Assembly (NCBI RefSeq): GCF_022548875.1
Contig: NZ_JAKZEW010000010.1
Location: 42,808 to 106,807, forward strand
Direction: 5' to 3'
Source: Glycomyces sp. L485
Lineage (GTDB): Bacteria > Actinomycetota > Actinomycetes > Mycobacteriales > Micromonosporaceae
Length of the DNA: 64,000 nucleotides
Position 1 is the stretch's first letter. Each line of letters opens with the position of its first letter. Below the pieces are notes generated by a model, which ran no database searches, had not been told where the DNA came from, and saw nothing but the letters and a program-made list of their open reading frames with translations. Positions 44,514 to 52,885 of this stretch are shown in pieces. The position numbers and the translations under genes are program-made.

Positions 44514-45524
44514 GTGCGTTACTATATTCAATTTACGGCCGGGACCGGCAAATTGGTTGCCGAGGCAATACGGTCATATGTCGACGACCCGGAGATCATC
44601 TATGTCGATGACAGCTCGATGATATTCGAATCGAGTACGCCTCGTTCCAGCGTGGAATCGATCCCTTTTGTAAAGAATTCATTCAGTGTCATCGCCGATA
44701 CGGCTCGACGCAACGTCGACAAAGACGTCATCGAACTTGCCGACATCCTCCGTCTCGATGATCTCGACAGTTATGCCGATACCTTTCGCGTGATGTTTCA
44801 CATCGACGGCGAACTCGTCTCCGTCAGCCCGCGCGCGAAGCGCGCGCTCGAATCAGAGATCGCCGCTGCGTCGGGCCAACGCTTGCTTGGGCGCGGTATG
44901 GGCGAGGAGTACTGGATCGTGGGGAGGACCGATTTCGACTATCTCATGCTGTGTCGGCGCCATTTTCGTCCCAAACGCGCATCGAAGTCGGCAGGTGCCA
45001 TTTCCCACGAATTGTCGATCCTGCTCGTCGCGGCTTCGCGGCCGCAACCCGACGACGTGTTTCTCGACCCATTCGCAGGGTCGGGCTCATTCCCGCTCGC
45101 CCGTTTGATGTTCCCCGGGAAGCGCGTCATCTATTCCGATATCGATTTGGCACGACTCAGCGTCGATTTCCCCAAGTCGGTTCGGGATCAGCGTGATATA
45201 GAATTCCTTGCCGACGACGCATTGACGCTCTACTCGATCAAAGACCATGAGGTCACGACCATCGTCACCGACCCGCCATGGGGCGAATACGACGAGCTGC
45301 CCATGCCGCTCCCCGAATTCCTCAGTGCGACGGTCCGGTCTTTCGACCGAGTACTCGACCCCCGAGTCGGTCGGTTCGTACTCCTAGTCGCCAGGAGAGC
45401 CGCAGACGAGGCGGAGAAGGCGCTGCGCGACCGGCGCTTCGAAATCGACGCCGTCCACAAGGTGCTCGTCAACGGGCACCCCGCAACCGTGCTCATCGGC
45501 GGCCGCCCGACCGCGAACGCTTAG
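44514..45524 (+). CDS. THUMP/RlmKL-Trm11-like RNA methyltransferase
   Basis: A 336-residue protein starting with GTG. The N-terminal half is family-like but diverged; the C-terminal class I methyltransferase domain has motif I FLDPFAGSGSFPLARL (about 182-197) and the catalytic TDPPWGEYDELP (about 252-263), the DPPW form used by N2-guanine or N6-adenine RNA methyltransferases. tRNA or rRNA is the likely substrate. Codons are clearly richer in A and T than in neighbouring genes, a sign of foreign origin. It converges on the phosphorylase gene, with stops overlapping by three bases. Confidence 0.7.
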   Translation: MRYYIQFTAGTGKLVAEAIRSYVDDPEIIYVDDSSMIFESSTPRSSVESIPFVKNSFSVIADTARRNVDKDVIELADILRLDDLDSYADTFRVMFHIDGELVSVSPRAKRALESEIAAASGQRLLGRGMGEEYWIVGRTDFDYLMLCRRHFRPKRASKSAGAISHELSILLVAASRPQPDDVFLDPFAGSGSFPLARLMFPGKRVIYSDIDLARLSVDFPKSVRDQRDIEFLADDALTLYSIKDHEVTTIVTDPPWGEYDELPMPLPEFLSATVRSFDRVLDPRVGRFVLLVARRAADEAEKALRDRRFEIDAVHKVLVNGHPATVLIGGRPTANA

Positions 45525-46255
45525 TCGATCCGCGTGGCAGCGCCGATCGAGCAGGCGGCGTCGACCGCGATGCGGGCGGCCTCGCCGACTGCGTCCAAGG
45601 TCTGCTGGTCCGTCAACGTCTCGTCGACCGCCACGAAAAGGCCGGCGGACCGCTTGCCACGAATCATTCCCATCGCGAACAGTGCCGCCGCCTCCATCTC
45701 CGTCGCCAGCACCCCGCAGTTGCGCAGGCCCTCCCAGCGGCGGCTCCAGTGCTCCGCCAGCGGGAAACCCTCAGGAGCTTCTGCGTAGTAGGCGTCCTTG
45801 CAGTGGGTCACGCCCACGTGCGTGAGCGGCCAGCGATCACGGGCGAGAGCCGCAATGGCGCTCAGCAGGTCGAAGTCGGGCACCGTCGGGTATTCGGGCG
45901 GTAGGAACTGGCCGCTCGTGCCCTCGTCGCGGACGCAGCCGGTCGAGACCACCAGGTGACCGGCGTTGATGTGCTTCTGGATCGAGCCGCACGTGCCAAC
46001 CCGCACGAACGACTCGACGCCCATTTGGATGAGCTCCTCGACCACGATCGCCGTGCTCGGTCCGCCGATCCCGGTGGAGCACACCAGAACCGGCTCTCCG
46101 TCCGCTCTCAGGCTTCGAGCGAGCGTGAATCCCCGCCGGCTCCATTCACCGTCGGGCGTGCCCACGGTCTCGGCCATGAACGGCACACGGGTCGGATTGC
46201 CGGTGAGGATGGCGACCTTCGCGTCATTCTCCATGGGCGGCAGGTGGGTCAGCAT
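45521..46255 (-). CDS. Nucleoside phosphorylase (uridine/purine phosphorylase family)
   Basis: A 244-residue enzyme of the PNP/UDP family that splits a nucleoside with phosphate. Visible are the phosphate-site TGNPTRVPFMAE near the N-terminus, STGIGGPSTAIVVEEL, VRVGTCGSIQKHINAG (about 83-98) and the base/ribose site EMEAAALFAMG (about 182-192). ATG 46255 has GAGGG 7 bases before it; a longer frame to 46357 lies inside the neighbouring gene. It is the last gene of the leftward island operon. In this context it may recycle or tailor a nucleoside-derived product. Confidence 0.88.
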   Translation of the reverse strand: MLTHLPPMENDAKVAILTGNPTRVPFMAETVGTPDGEWSRRGFTLARSLRADGEPVLVCSTGIGGPSTAIVVEELIQMGVESFVRVGTCGSIQKHINAGHLVVSTGCVRDEGTSGQFLPPEYPTVPDFDLLSAIAALARDRWPLTHVGVTHCKDAYYAEAPEGFPLAEHWSRRWEGLRNCGVLATEMEAAALFAMGMIRGKRSAGLFVAVDETLTDQQTLDAVGEAARIAVDAACSIGAATRID

Positions 46256-46265
46256 GGTTGGTCCC

Positions 46266-47066
46266 TCACTTGGAATCGTCGGAACTGATGAGCGAACGCA
46301 CGAAGCGCCGTGCGGGATGGTCGGGGTCGCGGCGCACGGGATGGACGAAGGGGACACCCTCGGCCGCGGCCCGCCACACTGACCGCTCCGCGTGGTAGGG
46401 CCGGTACCGGTTGTACGCTGCGAACTCGTCCGGGTATCCGGTGAACGGCAGCCCCAGCGCCTCTGCCAGCGTCGGCATCAAGACCTCCACCAGGCTGAAC
46501 GAATGCTCCGGTGCCTGGTTCCGCTCCACGAAGCGGCGGAGCCGATCGTAGAAGGGGGCGTTCAGGACCGATTCGACGAACCGCATCGAGAAGACCTGAC
46601 CGGGGTTGAAAGCGCGGTGGGTGTGGCCGATCCCGAGAATGTCGAGGAGCTCGGGCAGCTCGCCTCGAAGGCTCCTATATGGACGCCATTTTGAGGTGTT
46701 CGGCGTCTTCAGCTCCAGGCGCGGCGCCAGGTAGTCGCAGGTCGGCATGGTGGAGGCGACGAACGACTCGAAGTCGCTGTTGACGAACGCCATGTCCGTC
46801 TCGACGTTGACGAGGTAGTCGTAGCCTCGGCCGGCCGCCCATTCGAACGCGTCGAAGAAGAACGGCGTCTCCTTGGCGTACACGAGCGGACGGCTCGCCG
46901 CCAGCCTCGGAATGTCCGCGGTGTACTCGGTGGCGCCGACCTCACCGGCGTCGAACCAGACGATGTCGGCGGCCGGGCAGAACACGCGGATGGTCGTCAC
47001 CAGGTCCCTGAAGTACTCATCGCCCTTGTGGTCCAAGAGAAGGAAGCAGAGGCGCGGGCCGCTCAT
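46266..47066 (-). CDS. Putative glycosyltransferase (GT-A-like), island operon
   Basis: A 266-residue soluble protein. It begins with a Rossmann-like LCFLLLDHKGDEYFRDLV and carries an acidic VNVETDMAFV (about 89-98) at the usual position of a DxD metal motif, then SFSLVEVLMPTLAEALGLPF. This order suggests a sugar transferase of core-2/GT-A type, but no exact family is recognised. Its start overlaps the GH3 stop by 4 bp; the phosphorylase starts 10 bp after its own stop. Confidence 0.6.
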   Translation of the reverse strand: MSGPRLCFLLLDHKGDEYFRDLVTTIRVFCPAADIVWFDAGEVGATEYTADIPRLAASRPLVYAKETPFFFDAFEWAAGRGYDYLVNVETDMAFVNSDFESFVASTMPTCDYLAPRLELKTPNTSKWRPYRSLRGELPELLDILGIGHTHRAFNPGQVFSMRFVESVLNAPFYDRLRRFVERNQAPEHSFSLVEVLMPTLAEALGLPFTGYPDEFAAYNRYRPYHAERSVWRAAAEGVPFVHPVRRDPDHPARRFVRSLISSDDSK

Positions 47067-49867
47067 CGCCCGGCTCCGCCGAACGCGAGCGAGGAGAGTC
47101 GCACGCCCTCGGCCTCGAAGACCACGTACAGATCCTCGACGCGTCCCAGGCGGGCGAGTTCGGCGGTGACTTCGGTGTACTCGTAGACCCCGCCGGTGCC
47201 CGGCGTGTCGACGATCGCGAGCACCTCACCGTCGACCGGGTCGACCGCGCGGAGGACGAGCCGCGAGGCCCGACCCGCCACGCGGGCGGTCACCGTGGCG
47301 TACCCCGGCCTGAAGTCGCAGCCGCCGAACTTGATCCAGCCTCCGGCCGTCTCGGCGGCGAGCACGTCGCCCGAAGCGCGGCTCTCGTCACGCCACAGGA
47401 CCCCCGAGTAGGCGTCGTTCGCGTTCGCGGCCAAGGACCGCGAAAGGTCGCGTGCGGCTATGACCTCGCCGTCGATCTCGACCGATGCCGAGAGGAGGAG
47501 GTCCGTGGCGGAGCGGCCGACCATGAGCCGATGGGCGCTCCGCTCCACGACCATGCGCCCGGTGACGTTGTCCCAGTGGGCAAGGTCGTCCACCGCGACG
47601 GTCAGGGAGACCGTTCGGGACTCGCCCGCCGCCAGCCGCAGCTTCTCGAAGCCGCGCAATTGGCGCAGCGGCTGCTTGACTCGGGATTCGTGCTGGTGGG
47701 AGTAGAGCTGCACGACCTCGACACCGTCGCGATCCGAGCGGTTCGCGACCTCGACGGTGACGGTGACCTGGTCCCCCGGGCGGGCCCGTTCGCGGTCCAC
47801 TCGCAAGTCGGCGTAGGCGAAATCGGCGTAGGAGCCGCCGTGCCCGAACGGGTAGAGCGGCCGCTCCCGGTGGTAGAGGTACGTGGTCTCACCCGCGATG
47901 ATGTCGCAGTCGTGGATGGCGGGCAGCTCGGTCGTGCCGCTGTACCAGGTCTGGGGCAGCCGGCCCTCCGGATCGCGCTCGCCGTAGAGAACCGCCGCGA
48001 GTGCGTGGCCCCACTCCTGGCCGCCGTGCCCCGACCACACGATCGCGGGCACGTGCTCGGCGGCCCAGTCGATCGCGAACGGGTACGAGGAGGCCAGCAC
48101 CAGCACGGTGGCCGGGTTGGCCTCGGTGACCGCGCGCAGCAGCCGCTCCTGCGCCTCCGGCAGGGCGAGATCGGCGCGGTCCTGGGTCTCCCGGGCGTTG
48201 GCCGCGGGGTGGTTGCCGAGCACCACGATCGCCGCGTCGGCCCCTCTGGCCAGTTCGGCGGCGGTCTGGCCGCCGCTGGCGACGACCTCGATCTCGAACC
48301 CGATGGCCGCGTTCGCGTCGGCGGTCAGCATCAACCGGTCGCCGTCCAGAGTGACCCACTTGCCGCCCGTGGTCCAGTCGTTGGGATGGAACTGGTGCAG
48401 CGCGATCGTGCCGTCGGGAAGCTCAACGAAGCGGAGCAGGTCGATGGGCGCGTACATGCGCTCCGAGGGCTGCGCGACGAACTCGCAGTCGTCGTTGCCG
48501 CTGAGCGTGTTCCCGGTGGCGAGGTTCCGGACGAAGTGGAACCGGCCGCCCCAGTCGTAGAGGTCGAACTGCGCTTCGGGTCCGGTGGCATCGGTGAGTG
48601 CGGTTCCGTTGCGGACGGTCAAGTATCGACCCTTGTGGCGCAGGCGTACCCGGTCCAGGCCTTCGGTATGGACGACTGCTGCGCGCTTTCCCAGGGCCTG
48701 GCGGGCGGTGACCGTGTAGGGCGGTGTGCCGGAGTACCAGTCGATCATCTGGGTGTCGCCGAGCGGGCCGATCACCGCGATGCGCTCGGGCGCCTTGAGC
48801 GGGAGCAGGCCGTCGTTCTTGAGCAGGGTGATCGACTGGACGGCGGCCTCGCGGGCCAGCGCCTGATGCACGGGGGCGTGCAGTGCTTCGGCCCCGAGGC
48901 CCGCGAAGGGGTCTACCGCGTCGAACTCGCCGAGTCCGAAGCGCACGTGGAGGTTCCTGCCCGCCGCGGTGTCGATCTCCGCTTCGGTCAGGAGGCCGCG
49001 GTCGAGGGCTTCGCGCAGCACGGCGATGACCTTGTCGGAGCGCTCGTCGTCTTGAGTGAAGGAGTCCAGCCCGGCTTTGACCGCCGCGGTGTACGCGCCG
49101 AGCAGGTCCTCGTAGTACCCCTGGTCCGCGGTCATCATGCTGGGCCCGTAGGCGTCGGAGACGACCAGCACTTCGTCGTCGGTCCAGGTGCGCAGTGCGG
49201 CGTTGACGAGCGGGTTCGCGTGCGCCGGTCGGCCGTTGACGAGGTTGTAGGAGAGCATCGCGCCGACCGCGTCGCCCCCGGCGATCGCGGCGCGCTGCGC
49301 GACGAACTCGTACTCGTGCAGGACGCGCGGCGGGATGCTGGAGGAGACCGTGCCGCGGTCGATCTCGTGCCCGTAGGCCAGGAAGTGCTTGACGGTGGGC
49401 GCAGTCTTCCATGCCGAGCCGTTGTCGCTCTTCAGGCCTCGCGCGTAGGCGGAACTCAGGAGACCGGTCGCCCAAGCGTCCTCGGAGTAGCCCTCCTCGT
49501 TGCGGCCCCAGCGGGGGTCGCGCAGCGGGTTCACAGTGGGGGCCCAGACGTTGCGGCCGACGTTCACCGGGTCGGTTCGGTGCTTTGCCAGCAGTTCGTC
49601 GGCCACCGCTCGGCCGATCCGCTCGACCAGTCCGGGGTTCCAGGCGGCGCCGAGGGCGACGACCTGTGGGAACACGGTCGCCTCGCCGAGCCAGGCCACA
49701 CCGTGCAGCACTTCGGTGCCAGTCCGGAACGGCCCGATCCCCAGTCGCTCGATGGGGGCCTGGTACTGGTGCAGCAGACCGAGCTTCTCGTCCAAGGTGA
49801 GGCGGGACAGCAGGTCAGCGACGCGCTTCGGGCGGGCGAGCGCGGCATCCTGGAACGGCATGGTCAT
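47063..49867 (-). CDS. Glycoside hydrolase family 3 (beta-glucosidase-like), cytoplasmic
   Basis: A 934-residue GH3 enzyme. The TIM-barrel domain has VKHFLAYG (about 159-166), AMLSYNLVNGRPAHAN and the nucleophile Asp238 in VLVVSDAYGP. The alpha/beta domain follows (ITLLKNDGLLPL, then NHPAANARETQDRADLALP). There is an inserted beta-rich, PA14-like or lectin-like segment around 405-520, a fibronectin-III-like end and a C-terminal carbohydrate-binding-like module (about 830-934). No signal peptide is present, so it acts inside the cell, unlike the secreted glycosidases that reactivate macrolides. It could trim or recycle a glycosylated intermediate. Confidence 0.92.
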   Translation of the reverse strand: MTMPFQDAALARPKRVADLLSRLTLDEKLGLLHQYQAPIERLGIGPFRTGTEVLHGVAWLGEATVFPQVVALGAAWNPGLVERIGRAVADELLAKHRTDPVNVGRNVWAPTVNPLRDPRWGRNEEGYSEDAWATGLLSSAYARGLKSDNGSAWKTAPTVKHFLAYGHEIDRGTVSSSIPPRVLHEYEFVAQRAAIAGGDAVGAMLSYNLVNGRPAHANPLVNAALRTWTDDEVLVVSDAYGPSMMTADQGYYEDLLGAYTAAVKAGLDSFTQDDERSDKVIAVLREALDRGLLTEAEIDTAAGRNLHVRFGLGEFDAVDPFAGLGAEALHAPVHQALAREAAVQSITLLKNDGLLPLKAPERIAVIGPLGDTQMIDWYSGTPPYTVTARQALGKRAAVVHTEGLDRVRLRHKGRYLTVRNGTALTDATGPEAQFDLYDWGGRFHFVRNLATGNTLSGNDDCEFVAQPSERMYAPIDLLRFVELPDGTIALHQFHPNDWTTGGKWVTLDGDRLMLTADANAAIGFEIEVVASGGQTAAELARGADAAIVVLGNHPAANARETQDRADLALPEAQERLLRAVTEANPATVLVLASSYPFAIDWAAEHVPAIVWSGHGGQEWGHALAAVLYGERDPEGRLPQTWYSGTTELPAIHDCDIIAGETTYLYHRERPLYPFGHGGSYADFAYADLRVDRERARPGDQVTVTVEVANRSDRDGVEVVQLYSHQHESRVKQPLRQLRGFEKLRLAAGESRTVSLTVAVDDLAHWDNVTGRMVVERSAHRLMVGRSATDLLLSASVEIDGEVIAARDLSRSLAANANDAYSGVLWRDESRASGDVLAAETAGGWIKFGGCDFRPGYATVTARVAGRASRLVLRAVDPVDGEVLAIVDTPGTGGVYEYTEVTAELARLGRVEDLYVVFEAEGVRLSSLAFGGAGR

Positions 49868-50820
49868 TTGTGTTCTCCACTGTAGACGATCTTGGCGAGG
49901 TGCCGGTAGTAGCCGCCGGAGGTCTCCGGGTCGGCGGGACCTTCACCGCAACCGGGGATCAGGGTGAGCGGGACTTCCAAGTCCGGCTGGCAGAAGTAGG
50001 CCACGGAGAACCGGTCGTGGGCGCGGTCCTCCAGCGGCGGCGCAGCCACCCGGTGCAGGGCGGCGTTCCATCGGCCCCCGGTCCACCGCTCCATGAGCAT
50101 GCCGATGTTGACGATGAACGAACCGGGCACGATGGACACGTCGACCCAGTTCCCGGCGACATCGCGCACTTGGAGCCCGCCGTGCTGCTCGTCCTGGTGC
50201 AGGATGGTCATCGCGCCCCAGTCGCGGTGGGCGGGATGGCGCAGCTCCTCCGCTTCGCCGGTGGGCACGTACGGCGGGTAGTGGTTCGCGACCAGGGGTG
50301 TCACGCCTTGGGCGAACCGGGTCACCAGCCAGTCCCGTGGCAGGCCGAGTGCGGTGGCCATGAGCCGCATGAGGGTGTGGGCAAGCGCTTCCACCACCTC
50401 GTAGTAGTCGATGAAAGCTTCCCGGAACTGCGGGACCGCAGGCCACCGGTTGGGCCGGAAGAAGTCCGCGTACTCCGTCGGCACGCCGTCGATCGGGTGG
50501 CGTTCAGTGAGCATGCTCATGAAGAACTGCGTATGACCGTCGCGCACGATGAGGCCGCGGGTGAGGGGATCGGCGGCGAGATCGGCGAGGAGCTCGTCCT
50601 TGTCCGCCCGGTCGAGCCGGAACAGGGCCCTGGACCTGTCGACGATGCGATCGACGGTCTCCCGCGGCACGGTGTGCCCGGTGACGCGGAGGAAGCCGCC
50701 GGCCGAAAAGGCCGCGTCGACCAGGGCCGCGGCCTTCGCGAATTCGTCGTCGGCGTCCAGGCCGATGGCAGCGAGGTCGAGGTGCGGCAGGTCGCCTGTG
50801 TTTTCGGAAGCAAGAGACAT
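49864..50820 (-). CDS. Fe(II)/2-oxoglutarate-dependent oxygenase (isopenicillin N synthase-like)
   Basis: A 318-residue non-heme iron oxygenase. The facial triad is His198 and Asp200 in HPAHRDWG and His256 in NAALHRVAAPP; Arg270 and Ser272 in DRFSVAYF bind 2-oxoglutarate. The N-terminal domain (LPHLDLAAIG, GGFLRVTGH) is typical. ATG 50820 with GAGGACC is preferred to 50835. Hydroxylation or desaturation of an amino-acid or sugar part of the island product is a natural role. It overlaps the GH3 gene by 4 bp. Confidence 0.92.
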   Translation of the reverse strand: MSLASENTGDLPHLDLAAIGLDADDEFAKAAALVDAAFSAGGFLRVTGHTVPRETVDRIVDRSRALFRLDRADKDELLADLAADPLTRGLIVRDGHTQFFMSMLTERHPIDGVPTEYADFFRPNRWPAVPQFREAFIDYYEVVEALAHTLMRLMATALGLPRDWLVTRFAQGVTPLVANHYPPYVPTGEAEELRHPAHRDWGAMTILHQDEQHGGLQVRDVAGNWVDVSIVPGSFIVNIGMLMERWTGGRWNAALHRVAAPPLEDRAHDRFSVAYFCQPDLEVPLTLIPGCGEGPADPETSGGYYRHLAKIVYSGEHK

Positions 50821-50831
50821 GGCTGGTCCTC

Positions 50832-51221
50832 TCATGGAAGGGACGCGAACGACGGCTGCGGGGCCGCGGCCGTCACTCCAGTTTTCGGACGGTACTCGCG
50901 GAGGCGCTTCTTATTGCCGGCGGACACCTGGTCCTGGCCGAGCAGGGCATCGGCCAGGTGCCGCACCTGCGCCCGGGCGACGGCGCGACTCGGGTCGTTG
51001 ATCCGCCCGGCCGAGAACTCGGCATCCAATCGCGACAGTTCGGCGTCGGAGGCTTCAAGGATGTCGGCCACATCCTCGTTGCCGATCTCCTGCTTCTCGA
51101 AGCGCATGAGCCAGGCGCGGTAGCGTTCGAGGAAGGCCGGGTCGAGCACGGTCAGGCGCGAGCGGATCGCGTCGACCCGGTCCTGTCCCACAACGGTGTC
51201 GGGGATTTCGTGAGCGTTCAT
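50832..51221 (-). CDS. Small protein of unknown function, island operon
   Basis: A 129-residue charged, mostly helical protein (about residues 10-105; many Arg, Asp and Glu, for example FLERYRAWLMRFEKQEIGNE) ending in a small-residue tail TGVTAAAPQPSFASLP. The ATG follows CCAGGTAAGACC. Its stop lies 11 bp before the preferred oxygenase start. It could be a scaffold or accessory subunit. A peptide precursor with a C-terminal core cannot be excluded because it is next to an oxygenase and exporters. No family is recognised. Confidence 0.7.
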   Translation of the reverse strand: MNAHEIPDTVVGQDRVDAIRSRLTVLDPAFLERYRAWLMRFEKQEIGNEDVADILEASDAELSRLDAEFSAGRINDPSRAVARAQVRHLADALLGQDQVSAGNKKRLREYRPKTGVTAAAPQPSFASLP

Positions 51222-51253
51222 GGTCTTACCTGGATCCTTTGTTCGCGTAAGTT

Positions 51254-52828
51254 CTAGTGCGTCCGCGAGGTGGACAAGGCGGTCTCGCGCTCGAATGCGA
51301 CGCCGAAATCCGGGTCCGACGCGTGCGGTTCGAGGACTTCGGCGGCGCGGCCGTTCCCGGCTTCGGCCGCGAAACGGAGCGTCTGCGCGGCGGCCTGGCG
51401 CACGCGGCCGGACTCATCGCGGCGCAGCACGGCGGCGCAGACCGCGATCGGGTCGTGCGCCCCGCTGAAGCCAGCGGTTCTGCCAAGGGCCACTACCGCT
51501 TCGGAGCGGACGACCGCATCCGCGTGCCCTTCGGCCAGACCCGCGACGGTCTCCAGACCGGCCGGGGCGGCGCCGAAGCGTTCGGCCAGCACACCCCAGC
51601 ACCAGGCGGCGGCGCGTGCGGTGGCGTAGTCCTCGGATTCGAGCCGTTCGGCGACCGATGCGCAGAGGTCGTCCGGGGCCGCGGCGGGGAACTCGCCGAG
51701 GAAGTAGACCGCGGTACGCTGCGCCGACGCGTCCCCTGCAGCGAGCACCGAGCTGACGACGTCAAAGCCGGCTTGGACGCCGTCGGGATCGCCGGTGAGC
51801 CCGAGTGCCAGGGCCAGGAACGGCAGGTGCTCGGATGCGATGCGGCCCTTGGCGTCGAGCAGTTCGGGGACCGCGGCGGCGCCGAACCGGCCGAGGGCCC
51901 AGGCGCATTCGTCGCGCGGATAGAACGACGGGTCCTCCAGCCCTCGGACGAGGTGGGGAACGGCGGCGGGGTCGCCGATCCGGGCGAGCGCGCCGGCCAT
52001 GCGCCAGCGGACGTCGAAGTCGGGATGCTCGATGAGCAGACGGCTGAGGACGGGTACGGCGCTGCGCGCGTGGGGCAGGTTCGCCAGCGCCGCGAGGTCC
52101 ATGCCGGCACGCATGACGGCGGGCCAGGGCTGGTCTGGGGCTTCGAGCACGGCCCGTGCGCGGTCGATCCGCTCGTTCTCGGTGAGCGGCGACGGCTCCA
52201 GGAAGCCGCGGTCGTTGCGCGCCTCGTGTCCGTAGTGGTAGACGGTGGCGGTCGGCTCGAAGCGCACTGCCAGAGGCGGATCGGGCAGCAGTTGCTTGGT
52301 CCAGTGGTGGTCTTCGAGCTCGATCACCGTCTCATCGAACGGGAGCCGTTCCCAGGCCGAGCGTTTGAAGGCGGAGTTGGCGTTCCAGAAGTCCGTGTCT
52401 CGGGTTTCAATGCGGGGCCGGATGTCGGAGAAGATGTCGAGGTCGCACTTGTCGAGGAACTTCGCGTTGAGCGGGTAGACCTGGGCGCCGTAGACCGCGA
52501 GCACCGCGGGATCGTCCACCGCGGCAGTGAGGTTGTCGAGCCAGTGCTCGTTCTCGGGGATCGCGTGGGCGCTGACGATGACGATCGTCTCACCGCGGGC
52601 GGCCCCGATCGCCCGGTTGAGCGCGATGCCGGGGCGGTAGTCGTCGACCTCGATGAGCTGGTCGGCGTACCGCTCGGCGATCTCCCGCGAGCCGTCCTTG
52701 GAGACGTTGTCGACGGCGACGATCTCGACGCGGTGCGTCGTGCGCTGCGCGCGGATCGCCTGGAGCACGGCCTCGATATGGGTGATCTCGTTGTGGAATC
52801 GGACGATGACGCTGAGCGATGGTGTCAT
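51254..52828 (-). CDS. Glycosyltransferase family 2 fused to HEAT repeats
   Basis: A 524-residue protein. The GT2 domain (about 1-240) starts LSVIVRFHNE with VEIVAVDNVSKDGS, has VSAHAIPEN at the usual metal site and WNANSAFKRSAWERLPFDE at the acceptor site. Residues about 265-510 are HEAT repeats: WRMAGALARIGDPAAVPHLV, ECAWALGRFGAAAVPELLD, AVYFLGEFPAAAP and VVALGRTAG repeat the same two-helix pattern. HEAT parts usually bind proteins, so the transferase may act on a protein-bound or carrier-bound acceptor. It is unusual for a GT2 enzyme. Confidence 0.88.
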   Translation of the reverse strand: MTPSLSVIVRFHNEITHIEAVLQAIRAQRTTHRVEIVAVDNVSKDGSREIAERYADQLIEVDDYRPGIALNRAIGAARGETIVIVSAHAIPENEHWLDNLTAAVDDPAVLAVYGAQVYPLNAKFLDKCDLDIFSDIRPRIETRDTDFWNANSAFKRSAWERLPFDETVIELEDHHWTKQLLPDPPLAVRFEPTATVYHYGHEARNDRGFLEPSPLTENERIDRARAVLEAPDQPWPAVMRAGMDLAALANLPHARSAVPVLSRLLIEHPDFDVRWRMAGALARIGDPAAVPHLVRGLEDPSFYPRDECAWALGRFGAAAVPELLDAKGRIASEHLPFLALALGLTGDPDGVQAGFDVVSSVLAAGDASAQRTAVYFLGEFPAAAPDDLCASVAERLESEDYATARAAAWCWGVLAERFGAAPAGLETVAGLAEGHADAVVRSEAVVALGRTAGFSGAHDPIAVCAAVLRRDESGRVRQAAAQTLRFAAEAGNGRAAEVLEPHASDPDFGVAFERETALSTSRTH

Positions 52829-52885
52829 TTGCGGCTCCAGAGGTGCGTGGATGGCGGGGTTCGCCGGCTGCGGGTGCGACCGCCC

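Noticed and set aside
50832..51221. Calling the small island protein a RiPP precursor outright
   Set aside because: No leader motif or dedicated RiPP enzyme is present in the operon; it is kept only as a speculative finding.
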